Assembly: GCA_049609225.1 (NCBI GenBank)
Contig: JBMYYH010000012.1
Span: forward strand, 1 to 44,973
Source: GCA-2746235 sp049609225
Lineage (GTDB): Bacteria; Planctomycetota; UBA1135
DNA length: 44,973 bases
Direction: 5' to 3'
Positions 18,201-24,934 of the stretch are shown here, piece after piece. The position numbers and the translations under genes were made by a program. The number at the start of each line of letters is the position of its first letter. Position 1 is the stretch's first letter. Under the pieces are notes generated by a model. The model did not search any database. It was given only the letters and a program-made list of their open reading frames with translations, and had not been told where the DNA came from.

Positions 18201-21090
18201 AGCCCGTCTGACCCAGTTTGTCCGCGACGGCCGTGGCCGCGTGGTGCGAAAGACCGGATACCAGGGTGATCGCAGCGGAAGTGGAAGCCCGACCCCGGTG
18301 GTTTCTGAGACCGAATACGATGCTTTGAACCGCACTCTTCAGGTGCGTTACTTGGCCAGTGCCACGACCAACACGCCGATCGGAACGTTAGATGCCTGGT
18401 ATGACGACACTCTTCGGACGTCGACTTTTGTTGAAACCATGTTGGATAATGGAGTCGACAAGAAGAAGATCGAATTAGAGCGGGATGCGCTTGGTCGATT
18501 GATTACCAAAACTCAGTATCCGTGGGATGGTGCTGCATGGGGCACTGGGCGCGAATGGGATTACACCTATGATGGATTGGACAGTCTTCTGTCCATGGAG
18601 GACCCCATGGACATCCGCACGGAATGGGTGGGCAACGATCTAGGTCAAATCCTCACGAAAACGGTCAAGCCCAACGTCGGCACTGCCTCATTGGTGACAA
18701 GTTACCAGTACGACAGCGTTAACTCTCTCTTGGAGCAGGTAACTGACGCGGAAGGCTCGACGACGGCCTACACCTATCATGATGCTTGGTTGCGGCCTAA
18801 GACCGTGACATATCCTGACAACCGGACTTTCACGATTGACACTTATGATGATTTGGGTCGCCGTGATCAGACTACCGACAGCCGTGGTGTGATCCATGAT
18901 TATGGATACCAAGGTGTCTACTTGACCTCTGACACCGTCACGAAACCAACCCTTCCTGTGGTGCCCGGCCCCGACGGGATGTCTTGGGAGTACAACTATG
19001 ACCAAGGCACCATTGATAAAGCTTGGGTGTGGGAAAACGGAGTCCAAACTTGGGTCACGGATTACACCTTTAACGATTTGGGTGAAAAGACGGCCGAGAC
19101 GCAAGGAATGAGTGGCGACGCTCAAACCTGGGGCTGGGAATACGGCTATGCCGGAGAACTCCTTGAAGTGACGTATCCATCGGGATTAGGCATTGATAAT
19201 GGCGCACTTAGCTATGACACCAGTGGCCGCGTTGCGAATATCAAATACTACAAAGGGAGTACTTTGCTTTCCGATGATGCCTTCACCTACCAAGGCTTCC
19301 GTGCGCAAAAACGCCTAGATAGCATTGCCGGAATCGAGGCAACTTTTGATTTCGACGACTTCGGCCGACTTGATGAGATGAAGTGGTCTAAGGTCACCGG
19401 TGGATCATCAACGGTGTTGGACGGCCAACAGCGCGTGTTTGATCTTGGGGATCGCGTAACGAGCCGTGAACGATCGCTTGATAGTACTGGTGATGTCTTC
19501 GTTCATGATGGCTATGGCCGCATGACCGATTGGTACCAGGGAGTCACTAACGCCAATGCCAATCCAACCTTCTTGGCAAACGGGGATTGGACGGATGCCG
19601 AGCACTACACGCTTACATCTGTCTACGGACGAGATGAAGTGGTCAAAGAGAAGAAGAACGGCCCGACCACGCCGATTGACTATACCGACAACCCTGCCCA
19701 TTTTTATGATTCCGTTGGTGGAGTCTCGCGAACCGAAGAGCATGGTCGCCTGAAAACTGATGGCACAAATATCTTCGCCTGGGACGCTTGGGGGAGGCTA
19801 GCTACTGTAAGTCAAGGCGGTGCGATTATTCGCATTCACACTTATGACGCAGAAGGGCGGCGGGTGAAAACGAATGATGGGTCAAGCACGAGGCGTCTTG
19901 TTTACTGGGGCGCGCGACTTGCGGCAACTTTTGTGGAAGGGTCGCCTTCAAACACTGATATCCGGACTTACGGGTATGCTGGCGGGGCGGATGGCGAGAG
20001 CTTTGTTGAGATCAGTGGGGCAGGGGCGGCTAATGGTAGTTACGCATTGGCTCGTGACTCGCAAGGATCCATTCTTGCGATGATCGATCGGTCCACTGGG
20101 GCTGTGGTGGAGCGGTACCGTTACACGCCCTTTGGCGGTGTGAGTATTGAGGATGCGTCCGGCACTGGCCTTGCTGCGAGCGCATATGGCAATGACCGCT
20201 TTTTCATGGGGCGTGTCTTTGATGCCACGGTGGGAATCTACGATCTGCGTGCGCGTTGGTATGACCCTGAAACGGGTAGTTTCTTGGCGCCAGACCCACT
20301 TGGAGCTGTGGATTCATGGAATATGTACCAGTACGGATTTGGAGCGCCAGCATCCTGGATGGACCCTTTCGGATTACAAAGTGAAGGAGTGGGGCTACCT
20401 CAAGGTGTAATTGATCTAATTCAGCGTGAAACAAACTCGGGAGCACCAGACTCCGCAGACCCAATGGATGGCTCTAACCAAGCCGACTGTTTCCGTTGTC
20501 ACCCAGAGCAGTTTGGTGATTCGAGCGATGCGCTTGCTGGGGAATGGGACGATTTTAAGAATATGGTTGGAAATGGTGCCACAACGGCAGCGAACGCATT
20601 AATTCTTGACGACCTTAGGACGATGTGCAGTTCAGATGCATCGCTGTTACAGAAGGGGTACGTTCTTGGGTCCTATATACTCGGAGGAAAAATCGCAAGA
20701 CTTGCGGGGGGGGCCGTTGGCACTGCAGGCGGCGCAATAGCAAAGAAGCTAGCAGGTAATGGCGATGAGGTGGCGCAGGCAGGGAAGAAGTTTTACCACT
20801 ACACTGATGAGGCTACAGCTGTGAAAATCGAAAACTCCCAGCTAGGAATTCCGGACACTACCCTGTTCCTTACCCCCAATGGTGGGTTGAGCCCTCTTCA
20901 GGCACAAATCGAGCTGGCTCTTCCGTCTGACAACACGGCCACGGCCTTGTTTGAAGTTGCTGGTGATATGCTGGACTCCACCAAGATTATCGGAGGAGGT
21001 AGAGTCACTGGAAACGTGAACGGACGTGCGGGCGGTGGAATAGAACTCTTGATAGATGGGGCAATTGGGCAGTTTAATAGAATCCGGTGA
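15286..21090 (+). CDS. Giant YD-repeat (RHS-type) polymorphic toxin with ART-like C-terminus
   Basis: A protein of 1934 residues. A hydrophobic segment at about 12-30 is an export signal or anchor. Residues 30-180 are rich in Pro and Gly. A DUF6531-like start of the shell is near 181-240 (LPGGVRGFQLGRTYRSS, GAGWELNSI). YD repeats fill most of the rest (forms such as YDDLGRRDQTTD and YDALNRTL). The RHS-associated core lies about 1600-1698: RYRYTPFGG, IYDLRARWYDPETGSF, PDPLG, ending WMDPFGL. The last ~236 residues are the variable toxin part. They hold CFRC (1735-1738), a Gly-rich hydrophobic stretch, then YHYTDEA (His1838), LTP (1862-1864) and GGGIEL (Glu1920), the order seen in ADP-ribosyltransferase-like toxin domains of the HYD1 sort. 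There is no PAAR domain, so secretion is probably Sec-type rather than type VI. The toxin chemistry is inferred. Confidence 0.85.
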   Translation: MTSPASYISRASLFIPALVCLAIGAGAWFFPEEKIQNPPPVAIQAHSPTWGDPWWKTDPERYPCPPYPGQKAGPMNPMGPLNPNKLSGGTEGGPCISANIGAPYVPEDPCATGGGIPSTIAFKQDESYSATPADTGVPLYSPYMGNGDPVSGSPASMPGEMIPGQPATGQGLDSPYVSASNGMMSISRVDMSLPGGVRGFQLGRTYRSSLYNYNSFVGAGWELNSIQRIHVTTLGSANKPVEFVVMEGNGLESGIFAEVSSNTDWFSNASRLDQFEYVSGSPDTIIQYKEDGSKDTFTHLDPLEDIYYLSSSEDLYGNMVTFKYGAPAINAPTLRSLDIVTDDLGRDYKFSYDSAHGRVSRVEATYNNVVVGEVDYEYVNDGGIILLDSVKKGMIPTEHPTNGLEMKREIESYEYDSMNSSQDLYGGHRLSGLVNGKGEEYVSWEYFGSTHANDGRVMKQVDRPLGVLRAPGTHTYSYSATKNTYSDPDGNYREFVLDSSGRIVERIEHIGSSNTVSVLFSYTSAGCAGCSQVEQITYEDGSYELFQYDDWGNMTAQWWYPKTGSTLPPRVERWVWSSFDPLGGKMRTRLRAHELRRDANPAEDPNHSCNHPTCTHIQNADGHITHTFFWSADEKSLDLIDYGTIQNDSKGAGTTITRSAGFTYFPDGRLKESREYQDAVEVARVEYSLDVDLAYVDEVKVVDSVNTTDWTTTYTRTPNTFFPDTETGPDGTVTKVTVSTSGRPYLIEENYSVSSGSERATTLRYDLAGQLVRIYTSSGSQSELTELNLDESGAAYEIGTTVNGGTKRTAKFEYSLGGLLEASEDWRGWRLETDYGMGSWRLPLVHRQIDNSAASNSRNIWRAGDGTDDGYDDMGRLTSWRNVMDWKSYQAYDDRGRPQYTFRQQKDTYYSARAYFYDVRGFVEEMEVGTLNGNPTSFTLANLTWLQHHVFTRNLAGHLLAHTVFESGNTNEARLTQFVRDGRGRVVRKTGYQGDRSGSGSPTPVVSETEYDALNRTLQVRYLASATTNTPIGTLDAWYDDTLRTSTFVETMLDNGVDKKKIELERDALGRLITKTQYPWDGAAWGTGREWDYTYDGLDSLLSMEDPMDIRTEWVGNDLGQILTKTVKPNVGTASLVTSYQYDSVNSLLEQVTDAEGSTTAYTYHDAWLRPKTVTYPDNRTFTIDTYDDLGRRDQTTDSRGVIHDYGYQGVYLTSDTVTKPTLPVVPGPDGMSWEYNYDQGTIDKAWVWENGVQTWVTDYTFNDLGEKTAETQGMSGDAQTWGWEYGYAGELLEVTYPSGLGIDNGALSYDTSGRVANIKYYKGSTLLSDDAFTYQGFRAQKRLDSIAGIEATFDFDDFGRLDEMKWSKVTGGSSTVLDGQQRVFDLGDRVTSRERSLDSTGDVFVHDGYGRMTDWYQGVTNANANPTFLANGDWTDAEHYTLTSVYGRDEVVKEKKNGPTTPIDYTDNPAHFYDSVGGVSRTEEHGRLKTDGTNIFAWDAWGRLATVSQGGAIIRIHTYDAEGRRVKTNDGSSTRRLVYWGARLAATFVEGSPSNTDIRTYGYAGGADGESFVEISGAGAANGSYALARDSQGSILAMIDRSTGAVVERYRYTPFGGVSIEDASGTGLAASAYGNDRFFMGRVFDATVGIYDLRARWYDPETGSFLAPDPLGAVDSWNMYQYGFGAPASWMDPFGLQSEGVGLPQGVIDLIQRETNSGAPDSADPMDGSNQADCFRCHPEQFGDSSDALAGEWDDFKNMVGNGATTAANALILDDLRTMCSSDASLLQKGYVLGSYILGGKIARLAGGAVGTAGGAIAKKLAGNGDEVAQAGKKFYHYTDEATAVKIENSQLGIPDTTLFLTPNGGLSPLQAQIELALPSDNTATALFEVAGDMLDSTKIIGGGRVTGNVNGRAGGGIELLIDGAIGQFNRIR

Positions 21091-21818
21091 TGAGTGATAG
21101 AGTTGGAGATTCGTTAGCGACAATTCTTTCTTCGCATCGATTGGAGAAGGATGGTGGTGAGCGATTGGATAAGGCCCTTAAGGTCTACGAGGCCAGATTG
21201 AGCGAGGAGGAGCTTTCTCGTTACACGGGTCTAATGGAGCAATGGAGTTTGGACCAGACAGGCCCCCATTGGGGTATCGCTTTGCGGGCGATTACTAGGG
21301 TGGGAAGTGAGCATTTCAGAGGCAGGATGTTAGAGCATCTGCTGAAAGGCAACCATGATCTCCAGCGCGGTCAGTTCTACTCCCAGGCATTGATTGCAAT
21401 GGGCGAAAGGAGTGCCGATTTACTTGATGAAGTCAAGGCCGAGGCAATGGCAATGACTGGTCTTGGCCTTCCCAATTTATTCAGTTTTTTGAGGGCTGAC
21501 CCATCAATATTTCCAATTGTTGCTGAGACACTCTGTTTATTGCTCGAGCTGGGCAATAAAGGAAGGGATTATGTTAGATCAAAGATTGCATTGCTATTCT
21601 TTGTGGCAGAATTGGAGGGGTCATTAGCTTTCTGCCGCCTCCTTAAAGAGAGCCGCAGAATTGGTGAAATGCACTCACATTATCTCTGGAATGAAGTCGC
21701 GGACTACATGGAGAGAGCATTTGTACGAAGGCGTGTAGGGGAGTCCTTTTTGGCTGAATTAAAGAGCACAGTGAATCGAGAAGTATTCAGCGAAGGACTT
21801 TCGGGTTCGGGCAATTGA
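21090..21818 (+). CDS. Candidate immunity protein for the YD-repeat toxin
   Basis: A protein of 242 residues that I do not recognise. I take ATG 21090, which shares its A with the toxin stop (TGATG); a GTG at 21087 is one codon longer. It has no signal peptide or membrane segment, looks all-helical (SEEELSRYTGLMEQWSL, SFLRADPSIFPIVAETL, LLLELGNKG), and could be a HEAT-like solenoid. Position is the main evidence: in polymorphic toxin loci the cognate immunity gene lies directly downstream of the toxin 3' end, and translational overlap ensures co-production. Its base and codon use is the most A+T-rich of all genes here, which suggests recent transfer. It ends about 300 bp before the right border of the island. 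Confidence 0.6.
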   Translation: MSDRVGDSLATILSSHRLEKDGGERLDKALKVYEARLSEEELSRYTGLMEQWSLDQTGPHWGIALRAITRVGSEHFRGRMLEHLLKGNHDLQRGQFYSQALIAMGERSADLLDEVKAEAMAMTGLGLPNLFSFLRADPSIFPIVAETLCLLLELGNKGRDYVRSKIALLFFVAELEGSLAFCRLLKESRRIGEMHSHYLWNEVADYMERAFVRRRVGESFLAELKSTVNREVFSEGLSGSGN

Positions 21819-22074
21819 AGCGCTGGTTGGCCTGCCTCCGTTCTTCGCAATTCTAGCTATTTGACAGTCGCCGCTCCCCGCGGCTCGCGATTCACGTATA
21901 CCATGAGGCCTTCTATTATCGGAGAGGTCGACTCTCATTCCTTTGATGCCCTTCACAAGAGGAGTTTGGAAGTCCCTTACTCGCCACCAAGGTGACTTTA
22001 CCAAGGTGTCTACGGAATCGGGCAAGGTCAGAACCTGTTCCCGCCCTGACCGGCTCCCGGAAACCGGAATCGAT
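21819..22074. other. Gene-free right part of the island
   Basis: No supported gene. A perfect 6-bp stem (GGTCAG at 22026-22031 with CTGACC at 22046-22051) is the only structure seen before the tRNA terminator. Short open frames here have no family features. Confidence 0.5.
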
Positions 22075-22111
22075 AAAAAAAACCGAAATCACGCTGAGAT
22101 GCGGATTCCGG
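22075..22111 (-). terminator. Rho-independent terminator after tRNA-Val
   Basis: Read on the minus strand, CCGGAATC (22111-22104) pairs with GATTTCGG (22090-22083) with one G-U pair. An inner CGC/GCG extends the stem, and eight U follow (22082-22075). It begins 11 bases after the CCA end of tRNA-Val and should end the leftward tRNA-rsmG-pcnB-tRNA transcript. It lies inside the island, so it may have come with the element. Confidence 0.85.
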
Positions 22112-22115
22112 GTGT

Positions 22116-22169
22116 CTTCGGATGGTGGGCGATACAGGGCTCGAACCTGTGACCCCCAGCTTGTCGAGC
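22116..22169 (-). repeat. Right direct repeat within intact tRNA-Val (attachment-site-like)
   Basis: The partner of 14999-15052, 54 bases with one mismatch. It covers the tRNA-Val 3' part from nucleotide 30 to the CCA end plus 7 bases of flank. Identity stops in the anticodon stem, the usual crossover zone for tyrosine integrases that use tRNA genes. Confidence 0.85.
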
Positions 22170-22199
22170 TGGTGCTCTAGCCAACTGAGCTAATCGCCC
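22123..22199 (-). tRNA. tRNA-Val(GAC) with C33, CCA encoded
   Basis: 77 nt. Acceptor stem GGGCGAT/ATCGCCC and T stem ACAGG/CCTGT are perfect, the D stem is GCTC/GAGC, and the anticodon stem CCAGC/GCTGG is perfect. The 7-base anticodon loop is TCGACAA, giving anticodon GAC (Val). Position 33, almost always U, is C. Shifting the loop by one to read CGA would destroy the anticodon stem, so I reject that. It lies 18 bp after the pcnB stop and is likely co-transcribed with it. The gene also forms the right border of the island. Confidence 0.85.
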
Positions 22200-22217
22200 A
22201 ACCGAAGGGCGGAAAGT

Positions 22218-23435
22218 CTAACTGCCTTCTGCCTCGAGGGAAAGGGCTTTCTTGCGCCAATTTTCGTAGACCTCCAGGTCGCGCCCTTCCGCCAGCAGAC
22301 GCAGCCTCAAATAGTCCATCGCCGAAGGGAACCACTCCTGGTCGACCATCGCCTCGAAGCTCCATTTGCGCTTCTTCTTGCGCGCCAGGAACTCGGGTGG
22401 ATCAAGGCGCAACTGAGCCGTAAGGATGCGCGAGGCATGGCTGACGGCATGGCGAGGCAGGCGTGCACGTTGTTGGAATTCTCCCACCAATGCCGAAGCC
22501 ACCTGCGAGAACTCGTTGACGCGCAAAGTGCGATGCTTCGGATGGAATTCCTGTTCAGCCCGTGGCCCGAACAACACCGCCAAGGAGAAGGCATAGTCGG
22601 TCTCGAAACCATCCAAGGCCATCTTGTCCAATGCCCGCAGACGGGTACGCAACAATTCCTCATGCGCCTCATCCTGATCCAACCAGCCCTGTAACTCCGG
22701 CAACAGATAAGGCATCAACTCCAAGGCCACCACGTCATCCCAAACACCTTCGGCCTGACGCGTAGCCAACAAGCGAAACACCTCTTCCGCCAGACGCGCG
22801 GGCGCTGCATCCGCCAAGCGAGTCGCATGACGCTTAGCCGCAGCAATCTCCGGTTCGCCTGGATCCAAATCCAAACGTCGCATGAACTTGATCAAGCGCA
22901 GGATGCGAACCGGGTCTTCCTGAAAGCGCACATCCGGATCGCCGATGGTGTGCAACACACGATCATCCACATCGCGCAAACCACCAACCCAATCGACAAT
23001 CTCTTCCTTGATCGGATCGAGGAACAGACCATTGACCGTGAAATCCCGGCGGTTCGCATCTTCGGCAGCCGTGCCATAGACATTGTCGCGCTGGATCATC
23101 TCCACTTCTTCACCACCATCTTCCGCTTCCTGCGGTGCAGCGCGGAAGGTGGCTACTTCAAAAAAGTCGCGGCCTTGATGCACATGCACGATGCGAAAGC
23201 GTCGGCCGATGAGGCGCGAGCGACGGAACAAGCGGCGCACTTGATGCGGGCGCGCGGCCGTCGCGATGTCGAAGTCCTTGGGGCGCGAACCGAGCAATAG
23301 GTCACGCACACAACCGCCGACGAGGTAAGCCTCAAAGCCGTGGTCCTGCAGGCGTCGGACGATGGAGACGGCGCGTCGGTCGAGATAGCGACGCGGGAAG
23401 GGGAGGGAACAACGCTCAGGCTTTGCGTTGCTCAT
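22218..23435 (-). CDS. pcnB: Poly(A) polymerase PcnB-like nucleotidyltransferase
   Basis: A class II nucleotidyltransferase of 405 residues that adds A tails, or CCA ends, to RNA 3' ends. YLVGGCVRDLLLGSRPKDFD holds the GG motif and metal ligands Asp54 and Asp56. FRRSRLIGRRFRIVHV and RDFTVNGLF follow E. coli PcnB rather than CCA-adding enzymes, as does REDP-like QEDPVRILRLIKFMRRL. The Arg/Lys-rich tail is also PcnB-like. The start is ATG 23435 (MSNAKPERCS). The longer frame up to 23549 runs inside rsmG and has no family match. The ATG overlaps the rsmG stop (ATGA), so the two are coupled. All tRNA genes in this window encode CCA, so RNA turnover by polyadenylation is the likelier role. Confidence 0.9.
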   Translation of the reverse strand: MSNAKPERCSLPFPRRYLDRRAVSIVRRLQDHGFEAYLVGGCVRDLLLGSRPKDFDIATAARPHQVRRLFRRSRLIGRRFRIVHVHQGRDFFEVATFRAAPQEAEDGGEEVEMIQRDNVYGTAAEDANRRDFTVNGLFLDPIKEEIVDWVGGLRDVDDRVLHTIGDPDVRFQEDPVRILRLIKFMRRLDLDPGEPEIAAAKRHATRLADAAPARLAEEVFRLLATRQAEGVWDDVVALELMPYLLPELQGWLDQDEAHEELLRTRLRALDKMALDGFETDYAFSLAVLFGPRAEQEFHPKHRTLRVNEFSQVASALVGEFQQRARLPRHAVSHASRILTAQLRLDPPEFLARKKKRKWSFEAMVDQEWFPSAMDYLRLRLLAEGRDLEVYENWRKKALSLEAEGS

Positions 23436-24133
23436 GCCTTCTTGCGCCTGAGATGCAGTGTGAAGCGTTGGCCGCGTTCTGGCGCCAGGAGGTAGGCATT
23501 GGTATCCAACATCTCCCACTGCTTGCGCAGATCGGCATCTTCCTTCCAATCACGCTGCCAACTCGGGCCTGCCATCAGAAACAAGTCGATTGGCGGCACG
23601 GCGGGGCGCGTGAGGCGACGCAGGAACTTCGGCAGGGGCTCCACCGCACGCGCGACGATCAAGTCGGCGCGGGGATCCAAGGTGCGCAGGATCTCCTCGC
23701 CTTGCGCAGCATGCACATCCACGTGCATGTATTCCAACTCGGAAGCCGCCGCCTGCAGGAACTCGGCCTTCTTGCCGTTGCGTTCGCACAGGTGGAACTG
23801 ACGTTCCGGGAAGATGCCAGCCCAGACCAATCCAGGCAGGCCGCCACCGGAGCCCCAGTCGAACAAGACGCGCGCCTCTTCCGGGATGTAACGCGCCGCC
23901 AAAACGCAATCGAGGATGTGCGCTTCGACCAGAGTTTCCCAATCGCGGGCTCCCGTCAGGTTGGTGACGGTGTTTGCTGCAAGCAGCAAGGTCGCATAAT
24001 CCGTGACGGCACGCAGGGAAGCGTCGACCGGATCGACCAGCGGCTTTAGGGCACCACGAAGTAGATCGGTCGATTCAGCAGGAGGGGCGGGGATGCCCAC
24101 TTCCTGTGGATTAGGGATGCCAGGGAAGGGCAT
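23432..24133 (-). CDS. rsmG: 16S rRNA m7G527 methyltransferase RsmG
   Basis: RsmG methylates G527 of 16S rRNA using S-adenosylmethionine. This 233-residue protein shows NTVTNLTGARDWETLVEAH (the usual N.TNLT..R), the SAM loop VLFDWGSGGGLPGL at about 89-102, LCERNGKKAEFLQ, and VARAVEPLPKFL with the conserved ARA. The N-terminal ~20 residues are Pro-rich and variable, so a later start is possible. The gene starts 8 bp after the CCA end of tRNA-Trp and ends overlapping pcnB. In many bacteria rsmG sits beside mnmG or parAB near the origin; here it is inside a tRNA and RNA-processing transcript instead. Confidence 0.93.
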   Translation of the reverse strand: MPFPGIPNPQEVGIPAPPAESTDLLRGALKPLVDPVDASLRAVTDYATLLLAANTVTNLTGARDWETLVEAHILDCVLAARYIPEEARVLFDWGSGGGLPGLVWAGIFPERQFHLCERNGKKAEFLQAAASELEYMHVDVHAAQGEEILRTLDPRADLIVARAVEPLPKFLRRLTRPAVPPIDLFLMAGPSWQRDWKEDADLRKQWEMLDTNAYLLAPERGQRFTLHLRRKKA

Positions 24134-24141
24134 GGACAGGG

Positions 24142-24218
24142 TGGCAGGGCAGGAAGGATTCGAACCCTCAACATTCGCATTTGGAATGCGACGCTCTAGC
24201 CATTGGAGCTACTGCCCT
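24142..24218 (-). tRNA. tRNA-Trp(CCA)
   Basis: 77 nt with encoded CCA. Acceptor AGGGCAG/CTGCCCT, anticodon stem TCGCA/TGCGA, loop TTCCAAA with U33 and anticodon CCA, T arm GAGGG-TTCGAAT-CCTTC. Discriminator base G. It lies between tRNA-Leu and rsmG on the same strand. Confidence 0.95.
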
Positions 24219-24251
24219 GTCTGTCTGTGAAAGACCTGCGCCATTATAGAA

Positions 24252-24339
24252 TGGTGCCGAGAGGGGGATTCGAACCCCCACGTCCGTAAAGGACACAGGC
24301 ACCTGAAGCCTGCGCGTCTGCCAGTTCCGCCACCTCGGC
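24252..24339 (-). tRNA. tRNA-Leu(CAG)
   Basis: 88 nt, a class II tRNA with a long variable arm. Acceptor GCCGAGG/TCTCGGC with a terminal G-U, anticodon stem CAGGC/GCCTG, loop TTCAGGT giving anticodon CAG, T stem GGGGG/CCCCC, then ACCA. First gene of the leftward transcript. Confidence 0.95.
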
Positions 24340-24360
24340 AATGAGGTCATTCGGGCGCAT

Positions 24361-24388
24361 AAGATATCGCACCCCGCGCAGGAAGCAA
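24361..24388 (-). promoter_or_regulatory. Candidate sigma70-type promoter of the tRNA-rsmG-pcnB transcript
   Basis: On the minus strand TTGCTT (24388-24383), a 16-bp spacer and TATCTT (24366-24361) precede tRNA-Leu by about 20 bases. It ends just before the smpB start on the other strand. Confidence 0.5.
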
Positions 24389-24396
24389 GCACCAAC

Positions 24397-24864
24397 ATGT
24401 CCGGAAAAAAGAAAACCAACGAGTTCGAGGCCGTCGTAAACCGCAAGGCTAAGCGGGAATACGAGATTCTCGAGACTCTCGAGGCAGGGATTGCCCTGCA
24501 AGGCACCGAAGTGAAGGCTTTGCGCGCCGGACGTGTCAGCCTGGACGAGGCTTTCGTCAAGCCGCAGGAGGATGGCTTGTGGCTCGAACGCTCGCATTTC
24601 GGCGAATACAGCAACGGCAATGTGCATAACCATGAACCGATGCGTTCGCGGCGTCTGCTGGTGCATAAGGCGGAATCGCGTAAATGGCTGCAGCGGGTCA
24701 AGGAAAAGGGGCTCACCCTGATCCCACTACGGATCTATTTCTCCAGGCGTCATGCCAAGGTCGAGATCGCCCTCGGGCGCGGCCGTAATGTGCACGATAA
24801 GCGCGAAGTGGTGAAGGACCGCGAAGCCAAACGCGAGATGCGTCGGCATCTGAAAGGCGGGTAA
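24397..24864 (+). CDS. smpB: SsrA-binding protein SmpB
   Basis: SmpB binds tmRNA and places it in the A site of stalled ribosomes for trans-translation. The 155-residue protein shows the family order: NRKAKREYEILETLEAGI, LQGTEVKALRAGRVSLDEAF, GLWLERSHFGEY, RSRRLLVHKAE, GLTLIPLRIYFS, KVEIALGRGRNVHDKRE and a basic tail REAKREMRRHLKGG that enters the mRNA channel. The ATG at 24397 gives a short Lys-rich lead before the fold, as usual. Its RNA partner ssrA is 70 bp downstream on the same strand. Confidence 0.97.
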   Translation: MSGKKKTNEFEAVVNRKAKREYEILETLEAGIALQGTEVKALRAGRVSLDEAFVKPQEDGLWLERSHFGEYSNGNVHNHEPMRSRRLLVHKAESRKWLQRVKEKGLTLIPLRIYFSRRHAKVEIALGRGRNVHDKREVVKDREAKREMRRHLKGG

Positions 24865-24870
24865 AGAAAA

Positions 24871-24898
24871 GCGTCCGCCAAGTCGAAAAGGCGGATGC
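24871..24898 (+). terminator. Hairpin between smpB and ssrA
   Basis: GCGTCCGCC (24871-24879) pairs with GGCGGATGC (24890-24898) with one G-U pair and a 10-base loop. It starts 6 bases after the smpB stop and has no U-run, so termination is not assured. Confidence 0.4.
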
Positions 24899-24908
24899 CA
24901 GCTGCCAG

Positions 24909-24917
24909 TGGTACAAT
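24909..24917 (+). promoter_or_regulatory. Extended -10 promoter of ssrA
   Basis: TGG-TACAAT is an extended -10 element; its last base is 17 bases before the mature tmRNA 5' end, leaving a short leader for RNase P to remove. There is no good -35. The same TGGTACAATCC string occurs before the HEAT-repeat gene at 42914. Confidence 0.65.
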
Positions 24918-24934
24918 CCACAGGCAACACGAGT

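Larger units (their letters stand above)
14999..22169. mobile_element. tRNA-Val-flanked genomic island carrying a YD-repeat toxin and immunity gene
   Basis: A region of about 7.1 kb bounded by two direct copies of the tRNA-Val 3' end, with the intact tRNA at the right border. Inside are only two genes, the 1934-residue YD-repeat protein and its candidate immunity gene. By eye both are richer in A+T, and use more codons such as TTA, AGG and ATA, than the housekeeping genes on either side. No integrase, excisionase or replication gene is visible, so the element would be a non-autonomous cassette, a decayed island, or one mobilised in trans. The layout follows the well-known tRNA-integration rule; the history is inference. 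Confidence 0.7.

Noticed and set aside
15053..22115. Integrase, transposase or PAAR/VgrG genes in the island
   Set aside because: Looked for in six frames; no Tyr-recombinase, DDE or type VI secretion motif was found.
22123..22199. tRNA-Ser with anticodon CGA by shifting the loop one base
   Set aside because: The shifted loop breaks the anticodon stem, and the tRNA lacks the long variable arm of tRNA-Ser.
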